From Psettodes erumei (Eukaryota > Chordata > Actinopteri > Pleuronectiformes > Psettodidae): a stretch of 64,000 nucleotides of DNA. The notes beneath the pieces were generated by a model. It was not told the DNA's origin. It made no database searches and saw only the letters and a program-made list of their open reading frames with translations. Below are positions 48,172 through 58,612 of this stretch, piece after piece. Numbering within the stretch: the first letter of the stretch is position 1; each line of letters starts with the position of its first letter. The stretch is taken from assembly GCA_016785225.1 (NCBI GenBank), contig JAFBJZ010000857.1, positions 1,364,001-1,428,000 of the forward strand. The letters are read 5' to 3'. The position numbers and the translations under genes were made by a program.

Positions 48172-48384
48172 ACACACACACACTTACACTGACACTGGCA
48201 CACCCATCCAACAACACATACGCACACATACATGCACAAATTGAGACACACGCACACCCATCCAACTACACACGCACAGAGACACACAAACACAACACAC
48301 ACAAATGCAGACAAAGAGACATGCTCACACCCATCCAACAACACACACGCACACAGAGATGCACAAACACATATGTACACACTG
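48172..48384. repeat. Imperfect CA-rich satellite
   Basis: Alternating CACACA blocks with a recurring ACACCCATCCAAC(A/T)ACACA motif (three occurrences, about 48200, 48246 and 48328). This is a higher-order repeat of roughly 45-80 bases. Confidence 0.75.
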
Positions 48385-48539
48385 GGCACATTGTTTTAAT
48401 CTTACATATCCTGTGTTTTATTTTCTAACATGGTATTTATCTACATGGTATTTTCTACCACCAATCCCAATAAACTCCATAAAGAATGAGTGATGAAGAG
48501 TGGATCGTAAAACATTGTCGAAGCCCTGAGGGTGCTGTA

Positions 48540-49172
48540 CTCTTTAAATATTGGCTTAATCACGGAGGAGATAATCGACACTGTTTCTCCTAAGGGGGGA
48601 ATTTTTGTCGCTTTTTGTGCTATGCTGCCACCCAGTGGAAATAGAATGGAAAAACACTGCCTGGGACGGGGAAATGTTGATTTCTTAAGTTAGTAAAGGG
48701 TTTTCGCTTCATATAGCAATTAAATGTTAACCTGCACGGGGGCATTTACTGAAAGATTTTATGTCCCCATTTTTAATATTTTATGTTTCAATAAATGCTA
48801 ATTACTGGTACTTAGAAAGCCCATCCGAATCCACTGCCACATGCATCCGCCTTCAGGTGCCCTTCGTGCTGCGACTGTACTTAGACCCTTTACAATATAA
48901 GTTGTTGTTTTTAATCGTTTTAATGTGTAAGAAATGGTGATACGTGACTTGGGTACTTTAAAAGGGCTCTGAAACATTACATCGCCGAACCTCTTACATG
49001 CCTTATCAAAGAAAACACCTCCACCGCTAATCAAGGCTTCTCGCCTCGGCAACATTTCCACGTTTGCCATGAAAGCATCATTTGGCCTGCTGTAAATTCT
49101 GTACTGGCTCCACGGATCGGCTCCATCTACTAGGGCGGGCCTTGTCGGTGTCGCTGCTACAGGGATACCAAG
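48540..49172 (+). promoter_or_regulatory. zxdc: Upstream region and 5' UTR of zxdc
   Basis: No repeat or other gene was recognised. Close to the start codon the sequence becomes CpG-rich with GGGCGGGCC (Sp1-like, about 49133-49141). No TATA box was seen, as is usual for a CpG-island promoter. The transcription start is not resolved. Confidence 0.45.
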
Positions 49173-51195
49173 ATGGAAATTCAGGGGCTATCTGATGCCC
49201 AAAACATTCACTCTCAACATGGCGCCCTACATAGAACCACTTCGCCTCCCCTTCGATCAGCGACAGGACCGAGACCTCGTTTTATTTGCACCGAAAATGA
49301 AGCGGACGGACAACCGGAGCTGTCTGAACCACACAGAGACAACAACAACAACACCAGGCCGAGGACATCGCCGTTTCGCCTACTGGCGGAAAATGGCAGC
49401 GGAACGGCTTGTTTGCCTGTTAGCAAACCGCAACCAACCGACAAAACTACATCACCGGGAAACGGACAGGGCGTCGCACTTCTTGACGTGAATACGGACA
49501 AAGAGAATGAGCTGAACGCTCTACTTGGCCCTCACGAATCGGTTCGAACTACGTGGAAATACGGAATAGAAAGTGTGGATACTGTAATGCAAATGGCGCT
49601 GCCCCTATTTGAAGGGGAAGAGGAACCGATGCAGCAGCGGCAACTAACGTTACCATTTCCAGGTTTACGGCAGCAGCAGCGTGAGGACGGCGCCTGCAAG
49701 CTGCCCTCACTGGCCAGCGGGCTCGCTGCTGCGCCGGGGAGCCACGGAGCCGCGAGCAGGGCGGACAGAACCCCCCAGGAACTCTATGTCGTTTTTAATG
49801 TCGTTCAAGAGGATGGCAGCGGCGAGGCGAGCAAACACCGAGCGGATATATCACCCGAGGACGGCGATAAAATAAGAGGTATAAAGCAGGACCGCTTTAG
49901 AGAAAGTCCCAGCGGCTCCATGGAGGTAGGAAACGGCAACGACGCTCTTCTGTGCGAATCGAGCGACAACTTGAAATGTCTCGATACACAGGCCTTGAAT
50001 AAAACGGAGCACGTCTTCAGTTTACTGAAAGGTAATTCCAGCGCAGTACAAGCCAAACAGACTGTCCGTCGCCACACGGTCGAAGACGTAGTTTTGACGA
50101 ACAAATATGGCGATAAGATCTGTGGCCAGATTTGCACCGAGAACGATGAAGGCAAACTGGCCAGGGAGCTCTCGCCGCAGTCCCGTGCTGGGGAGAGCAG
50201 TGCCTTGATGTCAGGGAACACGGCAGGGAGCGCCGCGGAAGACATGGACACCTCCGACTTTATCGCGGACTCCGCGGGGCTGCAGGGCTGTGCAAACGCA
50301 GCCACGGCCTCCACAAGTCCGCCCGGCGAAACCTTTTCCGGAACTATCACGATAAACAACCAAAGCATCATAGTGACCATCGAAAACGGGATCCTGACTC
50401 TCGCCGCCCCGCCGGAGGGGCACGTGCACAAAGAGGACGACATGGTCAGCTTGAAGGAGCATCTAGGCATGAAGGATCACGAGGATATCGTTCTGCTCAA
50501 CTATGACAGTGGCACAAAATCCATCGGGAAGATCAGCACGCTGGCGGTGTCGAGCAGCAGCAGTCAGCAGGAAGAGCCCAGACCCGGCCTGTCCGTGAGC
50601 GACTCGGAGCTGGCTCTGGTGGACGACTGCTCGCTGTCGGAGCTGGGCACTTCCCTGGATTCCTGCTCCGTCGTCAAGCAGGAGGCAGGGGCGCTGTGCG
50701 CAGTCACGGAGGCCGACCTGGTCGCCCCGCCCCCCAAAGCCACCGTGGTGGGCTGTGACAGCGAGGACTTGCAGTCCGTGCCGCCGATCAAGTCCAAGAA
50801 GGAGACGGCCACCTCTTTCGGCTGCCCAGAGCCAGGCTGCTCTGGCACGTTTGACTCGCGTCAGAAGCTCAAGGTTCACCTCCTGAACCACGCCGAGGAC
50901 CCGCGGCCCTACCAATGCACCGTGGAGGGCTGCGGCTGGGCTTTTGCCACCTCCTACAAGCTCAAGCGCCACCTCCAGTCCCACGACAAGCAGCGGCCGT
51001 ACACCTGCCAGTTTGAGGGCTGCGGCCGGCGGTTCACCACCGTGTACAACCTGAAGGCCCACGTCAAGGTCCACGAGCACGACAACGCCTTCGTCTGCGA
51101 GATCTGTAGCGAGCAGTTCCGCAGCGCCGCGCGACTTGCCAGCCACCAGAGGGTCCACTTTGAGCCGCAGAGGCCCCACAAGTGCGAATTTCCAG
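49173..51195 (+). CDS. zxdc: zxdc exon 1
   Basis: Residues 1-674 plus one base, ending at GTAACA. It holds a low-complexity acidic and Ser-rich N-terminal region, the pre-finger motif and fingers 1-4 plus the start of finger 5 (HKCEFPG). It is strongly CpG-rich compared with the flanking DNA. Confidence 0.95.
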
Positions 51196-54100
51196 GTAAC
51201 ACGGGCTCATGCAACAGCCCCGCACTGGTCACGCTGGGAAGATGATGCTGGAAAATAATGTATGTCGGTCTTGTTCACCTGCTCCGTCACTTTAAAGCTT
51301 TACTCCAAAGAGACGAGGGAGGCAGAAGGTTTCAGAGCACTTTCACATAAGGCCTTATTCCAGATTAGCTTTAATGTGTCACTATTCCTGGTACAGAATG
51401 CACTTCTCAGTCGGCCGTTGTCTTCCTCCAGGTTGCGAAAAAACCTTCATCACCTTCAGTGCCCTCTTTTCTCACAACCGCACTCACTTCAGAGAAACGG
51501 GCCACTTCACCTGCACGTTCCCGGGCTGCGACAAGACGTACGACAAGGCCTGTCGCCTCAAGATCCATATGAGGAGTCACACTGGTGAGCAGACAGGAGA
51601 TCTGCTACGACCCCCCCCCTACTGGTTGAGGAGGAGGGGGCTCTCATGCTCTCCAGTAGTCAGCGTTGAGGCTACAGATGTGGTTCAGCTGCTTGTTTTT
51701 TTTAAGAATAAGTCATTCCCCAGTCACATGATGCTGTGAATGTGTTGCCCTCTGTTCACTCATTGCAGATGAGAGTGGCTGTTAGTGCTGTGTGTTTCCA
51801 AAAGGAGAGCGTGGATGAACACAGCATTGTCTTGGTGATACAGGCCTCAGATTGTGTGCACCGGTGAATAACCCAGCTCTGTGTGGTTTGCAGGTGAGAG
51901 GCCGTTTGTGTGCGACTCTGAGGGCTGCGCCTGGTCCTTCACCAGCATGTCCAAGCTGCTCAGACACAAGAGGTAAGTCCCAGCCAGTTCCTCATTTCAG
52001 TGTGTTCAGTCTGCTTATCCTTCATCGCAACAAGGTTGTCAGGATTCAACACTGCCATGAAGTGGAGCTCAAAAATGGTTATTCCTTTCATACAGGATTC
52101 ACGGTTCAGTTTTGCATTTGCTGAGGAAAATACATTCTTTCGCGTCCACTCAAACTGAATTTAATCTTGAATCTGGATGTTTCACTGACCGCACATCCTC
52201 CTCTCTGTTCCTCAGGAAACATGACGATGACCGTCGCTTTGTTTGTACAGAGGAGGGCTGTGGAAAGTCCTTCACCCGGGCCGAGCACCTCAAGGGGCAC
52301 AGCATCACCCATCTGGGCACCAAGCCCTTCCAGTGCCACGCCGAAGGTAGGTCCACATACGAGGGAGAAAGTCAGCGCTTAGAAATGAAGTGAGACTATT
52401 TGAAGCCTTTGCGTATTATTCTCGCTCAGTTAAATTGCTCGTTTCCGTTTTTTCTCTTCAGGCTGCAACGCCAAGTTCTCAGCCCGCAGCAGCCTGTACA
52501 TCCACTCCAAGAAGCATAAGCAGGACAGCAGCACCCTGAGGACCCGCTGTCCCGTCGCCAACTGCTCCAAGCACTTCTCGTCCCGCAGCAGCCTCAAGAG
52601 TCACATGCTCAAACACCACCACCTCAGTCCTGGTTAGTTTACTGCAGCACACCAAAGCCAATCCAAATCCAGGAAGTAGGCTACACCATGAAGCTTTGAT
52701 GATCAGATTAGGTTCCAGTCACTTTATTTTTCATATGGATTTCCTCCAGCAAAGAGTTTTGAGTTTGTTAGCACGATTCCACAAACACTAATGTTCACCA
52801 CAGGTGCCTCTTGGTCTGAAACATTCAAGGAGTTAGAGCAGAATTTCATCTTGAGTCATATCTACATAAATGCATGAAGATTTCAACTAAGAAAAATTGG
52901 GGGACACTATCTAAAAGCATTTAAGAAAAAATAGTGTGTATTAACCTTATAAAATATATGAATGTAATACTATTAATTATGAAGTTAGATTTGCTACATT
53001 CCAGGATCAGTTGAGAAATGTATCTGGTGGTAACTACTTTGTGGAAGTGTTGAGCCTCGGTGGAGGTGTGCGCTCTCTGCTCCCCCAGCACCCAGCATTC
53101 CAGGAAAACAAAAATAATAATAGTATCATAACCCATTAACACAAACCCAAGTGAAGGGATTCATTCCCCTCGACTCCTCTGACTTCTTCCTCTCCTCCAT
53201 CCCAGATGTTTTGAACCAAATGGAGACCACGCCCACCTTGACCCCCAGCAGCGAGCTCATCAGCTCCAACTCAGCAACGGTTGCCGGGCCCAGTATTGCC
53301 GGGGCCGACCAGTTGACCAACTTGGACCTCAGTTCTCTTTTCTCTGCTGTGCCTGGGGGCGCCGCGCCCACCGCCGGCATCGGTGTGGGCATCCCCGTCA
53401 GCGGCAGCAGCTCTAACGGCACCTTCACCATGGACCTCTCCCTGGTCAGCTCAGGCATCCTCACCATCGACCCCGCCTCGGTCGGGACCGCGCTCGGCGC
53501 CGGCACCAGCGCCACATTGGCCAAGACTGTGGACCCTCTTATCCTGGCAGCCGGCGCCGACATGGGACCCCACCACGGTCTGGAGGGGACAGTGGGCGAT
53601 GTCCTGCCCCCGCAGGGCACCTTAAATCTGGACGATGTGCAGACGGTCACCCCGGAGGCCCTGGGGACCCTCGCGGCTCTTACAATGCAGGGTCCCGGCG
53701 CCTCCGTGGACCCCGCTCTGCAGCACCCCCTCAGCTCCTCCAGCACCCTGAGCGTGGAGGCCGCAGCCGCCCTGGCCGTGGCGCCCGTGGCCGAGCTGCT
53801 GGCCTCGCCCTCGGCGGTCGTGGAGGTGCTGGGGCCTCCGGAAGGAGGAAAAGTCCTCACCCAGTTTGTTTTCCCCACCCACAGCAGCAGCTTCAGTCCT
53901 CAGAAAGAGCCAGAGCTCAGCGCTGTGTCGCCAAGCAGCTTCCTAGTGAGTACACAGACCAAACAATGAATTAGTAAAGGAAAAGGATGGGCCCAATTAA
54001 TTGATATTGAAAAGAAATGGTTACATTTCTAACATGAGCCCATTTTGCATCAGGAGAGCGGAGGCTCAGCCAGGACGGACTACAGAGCCATCCAGCTGGC

Positions 54101-55083
54101 CAAGAAGAAGAAAAAGCAAAGAGGCCCGTCAGCCTCCTCAGGTAATTCACACGCCTGAGCCCCGGCGTTCATATCCTGCTCCTGACTCCCTGTGCCGCAG
54201 CCAGTGATTGTGTCGTCTGCTCAATCCAGGGAGCTCAGGGCTGAGCCAGAGAAAAACTAAAGGAGCGAAGGCAGCCGTGGCTTCGGGACCGCCGGCTGCC
54301 CCCGGCGCTCGCTATGGCGAAGCAGCCGCGGCGGCGAACGGGGGCCTGACGCTGCGTGACCCCGTCACCGGGGCCCAGTACGTCCAGATTCAGCTGCTGC
54401 AGGTGAGACCCCCAAACATCTGATCACAGTGCATTGTGTTTCCTGCCTAGTCTTCATTTTGTTCTCTGTGTGTGTGTGTGTGTGTGCGTGCGTGCGCGCG
54501 CAGGACGACCCAGCCAGTGATGGCGACCTGGCCTTCCAGCTGAGCTCTCAGCCCTCCAGCTCCCACTCGCAGCTCACTGTGGACCTGCCTGTCAACATTC
54601 TACAGGTGAGACTCGCTGTAATGAGTCATAGCGATGAGCGATGCAGTGAAGGGAAATCAGGGCGTTGTTCCTGTTCCTTCTATCAGTAGCTGCACAGGTG
54701 AGATGAAGTACAAGGAAACACAGCGACCAAGTGATAAATGTATGTAGACAAGAAACAGCGTGAAAAACAAGTCAACTAAAATCCACTCAGACCCGACAGC
54801 TGACGTCAGTTCAGTTTTTCAGTGGCCGGCGCGGAGGCTGATATTTACAGAGCAGGGCGGCTGATTGACAATACATGATGCTGATGTTTTGCATCTGATA
54901 AAATACTCTGATAAGAGAAACTGACAGGAGCAACACTGGAATGTACCTGAGATTCTAAAAATGAAACAGAAAGCTTTTGCACTTTTGCGTTCACAGGAAC
55001 CTTCGGTGATGGCCGAGGACGACAACGGCTCCGACAATTCCCAGTTCACAGGAAGCACAATCAACCTTCAGGACCTGGAGTGA
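49173..55083 (+). CDS. zxdc: ZXDC-like zinc-finger protein (complete, 10 exons)
   Basis: ZXD-family proteins are nuclear C2H2 zinc-finger regulators; mammalian ZXDC works with CIITA in MHC class II transcription. Exons are 49173-51195, 51432-51584, 51894-51972, 52216-52346, 52462-52632, 53206-53945, 54054-54141, 54230-54402, 54504-54605 and 54997-55083 (stop included). All have AG/GT borders and consistent phases: 3744 coding bases, 1248 residues. A conserved pre-finger motif (TITINNQSIIVTIENGILTL, about 391-410) precedes ten C2H2 fingers (about 551-850), with ZXD wording such as GCGWAFATSYKLKRHLQSH and KSFTRAEHLKGHSITHLGTK. The C-terminus has TPTLTPSSELISS, LNLDDVQTVTPEALG, ARTDYRAIQLAKKKKKQRG and a final TINLQDLE. 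The ATG has A at -3 and G at +4. It is longer than mammalian ZXDC (about 860) because of its N-terminal region. ZXDC is favoured because ZXDA/B are mammalian X-linked copies. Confidence 0.95.
51432..51584 (+). CDS. zxdc: zxdc exon 2 (fingers 5-6)
   Basis: Follows TCTTCCTCCAG and precedes GTGAGC. It encodes CEKTFITFSALFSHNRTHFR and FTCTFPGCDKTYDKACRLKI then HMRSHT. Confidence 0.97.
51894..51972 (+). CDS. zxdc: zxdc exon 3 (finger 7)
   Basis: Follows GGTTTGCAG and precedes GTAAGT. It encodes ERPFVCDSEGCAWSFTSMSK and LLRHK. Confidence 0.97.
52216..52346 (+). CDS. zxdc: zxdc exon 4 (finger 8)
   Basis: Follows CTGTTCCTCAG and precedes GTAGGT. It encodes KHDDDRRFVCTEEGCGKSFT and RAEHLKGHSITHLGTKPFQC, a stretch nearly invariant in the ZXD family. 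Confidence 0.97.
52462..52632 (+). CDS. zxdc: zxdc exon 5 (fingers 9-10)
   Basis: Follows TTTCTCTTCAG and precedes GTTAGT. It encodes CNAKFSARSSLYIHSKKHKQ and RCPVANCSKHFSSRSSLKSH. Confidence 0.97.
53206..53945 (+). CDS. zxdc: zxdc exon 6 (transactivation-type region)
   Basis: Follows CCTCCATCCCAG and precedes GTGAGT. 246 residues rich in Ala, Gly, Ser, Thr and Leu. It includes TPTLTPSSELISSNS, TNLDLSSLFSAVPGG, SSGILTIDPASVGTAL and LNLDDVQTVTPEALGTLAAL, matching the ZXDC region after the fingers. Confidence 0.94.
54054..54141 (+). CDS. zxdc: zxdc exon 7
   Basis: Follows TTTTGCATCAG and precedes GTAATT. It encodes ESGGSARTDYRAIQLAKKKK and KQRGPSASS, a basic stretch that could serve as a nuclear localisation signal. 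Confidence 0.95.
54230..54402 (+). CDS. zxdc: zxdc exon 8
   Basis: Follows CTCAATCCAG and precedes GTGAGA. Ala-rich; it includes LSQRKTKGAKAAVASG and LRDPVTGAQYVQIQLLQ. The latter matches the VQVQLVQ part of ZXDC. Confidence 0.93.
54467..54501. repeat. (TG)n-(CG)n tract at the zxdc exon 9 acceptor
   Basis: TG alternation followed by CGTGCGTGCGCGCG runs directly into the CAG acceptor at 54501-54503. It takes the place of the usual pyrimidine tract. Confidence 0.9.
54504..54605 (+). CDS. zxdc: zxdc exon 9
   Basis: Encodes DDPASDGDLAFQLSSQPSSS and LTVDLPVNILQ, the latter equivalent to the conserved LTVDLPV. The acceptor is CGCGCGCAG after a long TG/CG alternation, not a pyrimidine tract. GTGAGA follows. 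Confidence 0.94.
54997..55083 (+). CDS. zxdc: zxdc exon 10 (terminal)
   Basis: Follows TTGCGTTCACAG. It encodes EPSVMAEDDNGSDNSQFTGS and TINLQDLE then TGA. The terminal GSTINLQDL is a family signature. Confidence 0.95.
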   Translation, partial: EPSVMAEDDNGSDNSQFTGSTINLQDLE

Positions 55084-55600
55084 GCGCGAGTCGCATCTCG
55101 AGAGGTCGGACTCGTCAAACGGTCGACCCGTCCTTTCCCAGGACTTTGAAAGCCTTCTCGGACATGCGGACAAGATGGTTTAGGGAGGGAGGGGGTGGAC
55201 ATTATTTTCCAGATGATGCACCTTGAGAAGAGGATGCGAGGAGCGCTTGTTCAGAAGATGATTATGTGTCTGTTTTGTACCAAAATCAAACCCAAGAGCC
55301 CTCTCATATCAAAGAGACACTCCCCGTCCCTCTGCGTCCTGCGGGTGTCCACAGACGCGGTGTCTATTCCACGCAGTCTACGCTCCAGTTGCCTTACAGA
55401 CACCCCACGCTGCGCAAACCTTCACCAGCGGGTTCTCTGCTCTGTTATTCGTCGCCATTCGGATTTCTCCCCTTTTGTTAGATTTATTTTTCTATGGCAG
55501 TGGAGTTACCAGCTTCTTGTTTGTTATTTATTATGTAGCTGTGGGTTTACAGAATGGCTGAGCCAAACATGGAGGTGAATTAAAGAGTTAAAGCACAATC
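55084..55600 (+). terminator. zxdc: zxdc 3' UTR with candidate poly(A) signal
   Basis: No coding continues past the stop. ATTAAA at 55579-55584 is the nearest hexamer variant. No canonical AATAAA occurs between 55084 and 55600, so the transcript end is uncertain. Confidence 0.4.
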
Positions 55601-55675
55601 AGAACAGTCTGCAGAGAGGCCCTCATTTCACTTTACTGCTGATATTTTCATCCAGCACAAAAAGCAACAATAGTG

Positions 55676-55800
55676 TGCCTTCAGAAGTATTCTGACATCT
55701 TTATTTTCTTATCTTTTTTCATTTGAAATGGAGAAAATTACTGTTTTTACACTGTTATCCCATAACAAAGTAGGATATATATATATACAGTATATATATA
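55676..55800. repeat. Tc1-like end fragment and TA run
   Basis: GTGCCTTCAGAAGTATTCTG followed by a decayed TTT-rich stretch resembles Tc1 terminal repeats (compare 8233-8260). It continues into an alternating TATATATATA run at about 55775-55800. Confidence 0.5.
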
Positions 55801-56002
55801 TACAAACAGCTCTTCTCCATACACACTGACTTAAAGCACGATCATGCGTGGGAGGCAGGATTGTTATCGGCTTTCCCCAACATAGACTTAATTAGTGACC
55901 ATGTATGTTTGCTCCCTCACACCACACAAGTGTGGAAAAAATATTGGCAGACTCAGCAGTTCTCATTCATCTTGCGGAAAATGAATGTATTGATTTGCCG
56001 CA

Positions 56003-56097
56003 CGCCCGTGGCTCAGGAGGTGGAGCTCGTCGGTGTGTAGATGTGCACCAGTGGGTGGATGTGTAAAACTGCTTTATAAATGCAAGAGCATTTACCC
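56003..56097 (+). mobile_element. tRNA-derived SINE, internally deleted
   Basis: GTGGCTCAGGAGGTGGAGC resembles a Pol III A box. It is followed by GTCGGTGTGTAGATGTG and GTGGATGTGTAAAACTGC. The tail GCTTTATAAATGCAAGAGCA is the usual 3' end of a common fish SINE. The B-box region is missing. Confidence 0.75.
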
Positions 56098-57746
56098 TTC
56101 GTGTATACGGGTGCACATTTTTTGTGACAGTCAAAAAGACTTTCAAGTTTAGCTGTGAGAGAGCGTTAGGTTAGCTGTAGCTTCCTGATGGTTGGCCTGA
56201 TCCTCATTCACACTGTCCTTCCAAGACACTCAGCCTGTAGTGAGGTAACAGTGCCCTCTCCCCATGTTAAAGGGAAAGTTCACCAAAAAAAACCAAAGCA
56301 GTGCCCCTTCGTGCAGCACTGTTTGTGATCCAGGAGATGGCGTCACAGTCTCAAAGTTGGTGTGTCAGTTTCCCACATGGCTCCACACAGAGTTTAATGG
56401 GCTCACATAAATTCTCATCAGCATATCACAATTACTGTAGTGAATATAAACAGAAAGAAAGCATGTTTGATTCATTTGAGGAATATTACCTGATTATAGA
56501 ATCCTTTCTTATCTCTGCCACCGACCTTTGACCTTCTGACCCCCCTACATGCGCTTGTGTGTGAGAGCTTGGTAACAACCATAGTTGGAGTCGCATGTTT
56601 GCTGGTACACACACAGAGTTTAACAAGGTGTATCGTTAACTGGGGCTGGATTGGAATGTTTTCTGACCCAGATGGTGCCTAAAACTGATTGCAGACCAGT
56701 GCAGTGGCATAAATTGGACCCAAAGGTCAAAATCCAGGAAGAAGGGACTTTTGGGCTTGGTTTTCCACAAAACAGCAGAGAGGACAATGCAGAATGATGC
56801 AGACTTGTTGTGTTACAAATCTGGGGTCTCTCAGCGGAATGGAACTGAGCCATCATTCATTCAGTTGTTTTTTTCCACCTGTGCTTTTTCTGCTGTGATC
56901 TGTAAAACCGTGTTGCGTGAATATACTGTATATCATGGTTAAATTGCATATTGAAAAAGAAGATACAGTCAGCCCTGTGCAGCTGCTCCCGGCTGGATGA
57001 ACAGATGACAGACAGCTTGTTACATGAACCGACTTTCTGACGCGTCACAGTGCAGGTTGCATGAAGATCCAGGGTCCACATCATGAGGCAGGTTGTGCCC
57101 CTCCTCACAGGTTCCAGGTCTATTTCAGGTCAGGTTTTTACTGAATTTGGCAACATTGTTGGTAAGGACTCCAGTGGTGATAAAGGTTAATGTGCGTGAA
57201 GTGAATATTTTCTGTAGATAAGATTATATTTCCTGTTTCTCAAGTGAGCCTGGGCCAGTCTGGTTTATCTCTGATGTGTATCAACAGGGTGAGGAAATGC
57301 CACTCTCCTTGACCTATATCAAAATGTCAGTGTACATATTAGTGTGTCTTCATTAGATGGGCCAGTGACTTTTATAAAGTTGTGGTGGGGACAGGCAGAA
57401 TTGCAGCGAGATTGAAAGGTCAGAAAGAGGCCAGAGGTTGAAACAGCTTATGCAGTTACAAGTTCCATTCCAGATATCCTTAGATACTGGCTTCTGTTTT
57501 TGTGATCCTGCATGAGGCATGACACCTGGTAGAGTGGGACAAATAATAGTCCTGTCTTCCTCATCTTCATCATGGAGTCGAGTGGCATGAGGCAGAATAA
57601 GTGTGGGTGCAGGGTCTTTCATAAAGAACCCCACAGAGAAACCAGTCATTTCTTGCATCACAAAAGTCAGTGCCCACACTCTCAACCCTTATATGAGTTA
57701 TTAGTATTTCTATGGGGTAGGTCCATTTTGTTCATGCCATCAAACA

Positions 57747-58612
57747 TATACAGTCACAACATTAAAATCCCACAGGTGGGATATATCAGCAAAGAGTCAC
57801 TTCTTCAAGTTCAGGTGTTGGAAGCAGGAAAAATGGACCATGAGGATCTGAGAGGCTTTGAAGAGGAATAAGTTGTGATGTTTAGACGTCTGGGTCAGAA
57901 CATCTCCATAACAGCAGGTCTTGTGTTCTCAGTATGCAGTGGTCAGTACCTTCCAAAAGTGGTCCGATAAAGGAGAACCAGTGAAGGGTGACAGGGTCAT
58001 GGGGTCGAAAGGCTGGTTGATATGCATGGGGAGAGAAGACTGACCCACAGAAGAGCTATATATATACTATACTATACTATAACTATAACATAAACTATAA
58101 CATAAAGTGATGAAACCTTAATGCTGGCTATGATAGAAAAATGTCAAAACACACAATTCATCACAGCTTGTTGTGTATGAGGCTGTGTAGCTGCAGACCG
58201 GTCACACTGCTCATAATGACCACTGCCCACAGCTGAAAACTTTTTCAATGGGCACCAGAGCATCAGAACTGGTCCATGGACCATTTCTTTTATATGATGT
58301 GCATGTGCACCATTTAAGGTGGAGATGGCACCAGGATGCATTATGGGAAGAAGGAATGCAGGTGGAGGCAGTTTGATGGCTTGGACAATGTTCTACTGGG
58401 AAACAGCTGCGGAAATAAGTACAGTCCATGGAGGCCCCGCCTCAGAATTTACAGGATATAGAGGTTCTAATGCTAAAATCCTGGTGTCAGATATCACAGA
58501 CTCCTTCAGAGGTCTTGTGGAGTCCATGTCTTAAGAAATCTATGTTTTGCTAGTACAAGTAGGACTTACACAGTATGAGGCAGCTGGTTTTAATGTCATG
58601 GCTGATCATTGT
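57747..58612 (+). mobile_element. Tc1/mariner-like transposon relic 3
   Basis: Ends are inverted: left ATACAGTCACAACATTAAAA, right complement GATCAGCCATGACATTAAAA. The left part (57835-58060) decodes in pieces to the paired-type helix-turn-helix of a Tc1 transposase (DLRGFEEE, RRLGQNISITA, QGHGVERLVD). The right part (58313-58600) reads MAPGCIMGRRNAGGGSLMAW, SFRGLVESMS and GGFNVMADH-like AAGFNVMADH. The DDE centre is deleted. Confidence 0.85.

Noticed and set aside
49805..50470. 221-residue minus-strand open frame inside zxdc exon 1
   Set aside because: It is the complement of a well-supported coding exon. High GC content suppresses stops on the other strand, and the translation shows no domain.
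50463..51179. 238-residue minus-strand open frame over the zxdc zinc fingers
   Set aside because: The antisense of tandem C2H2 codons gives long Leu/Val-rich frames. There is no independent support.
53126..53878. 250-residue minus-strand open frame over zxdc exon 6
   Set aside because: Antisense of an Ala/Gly/Ser-rich exon; the same explanation applies.
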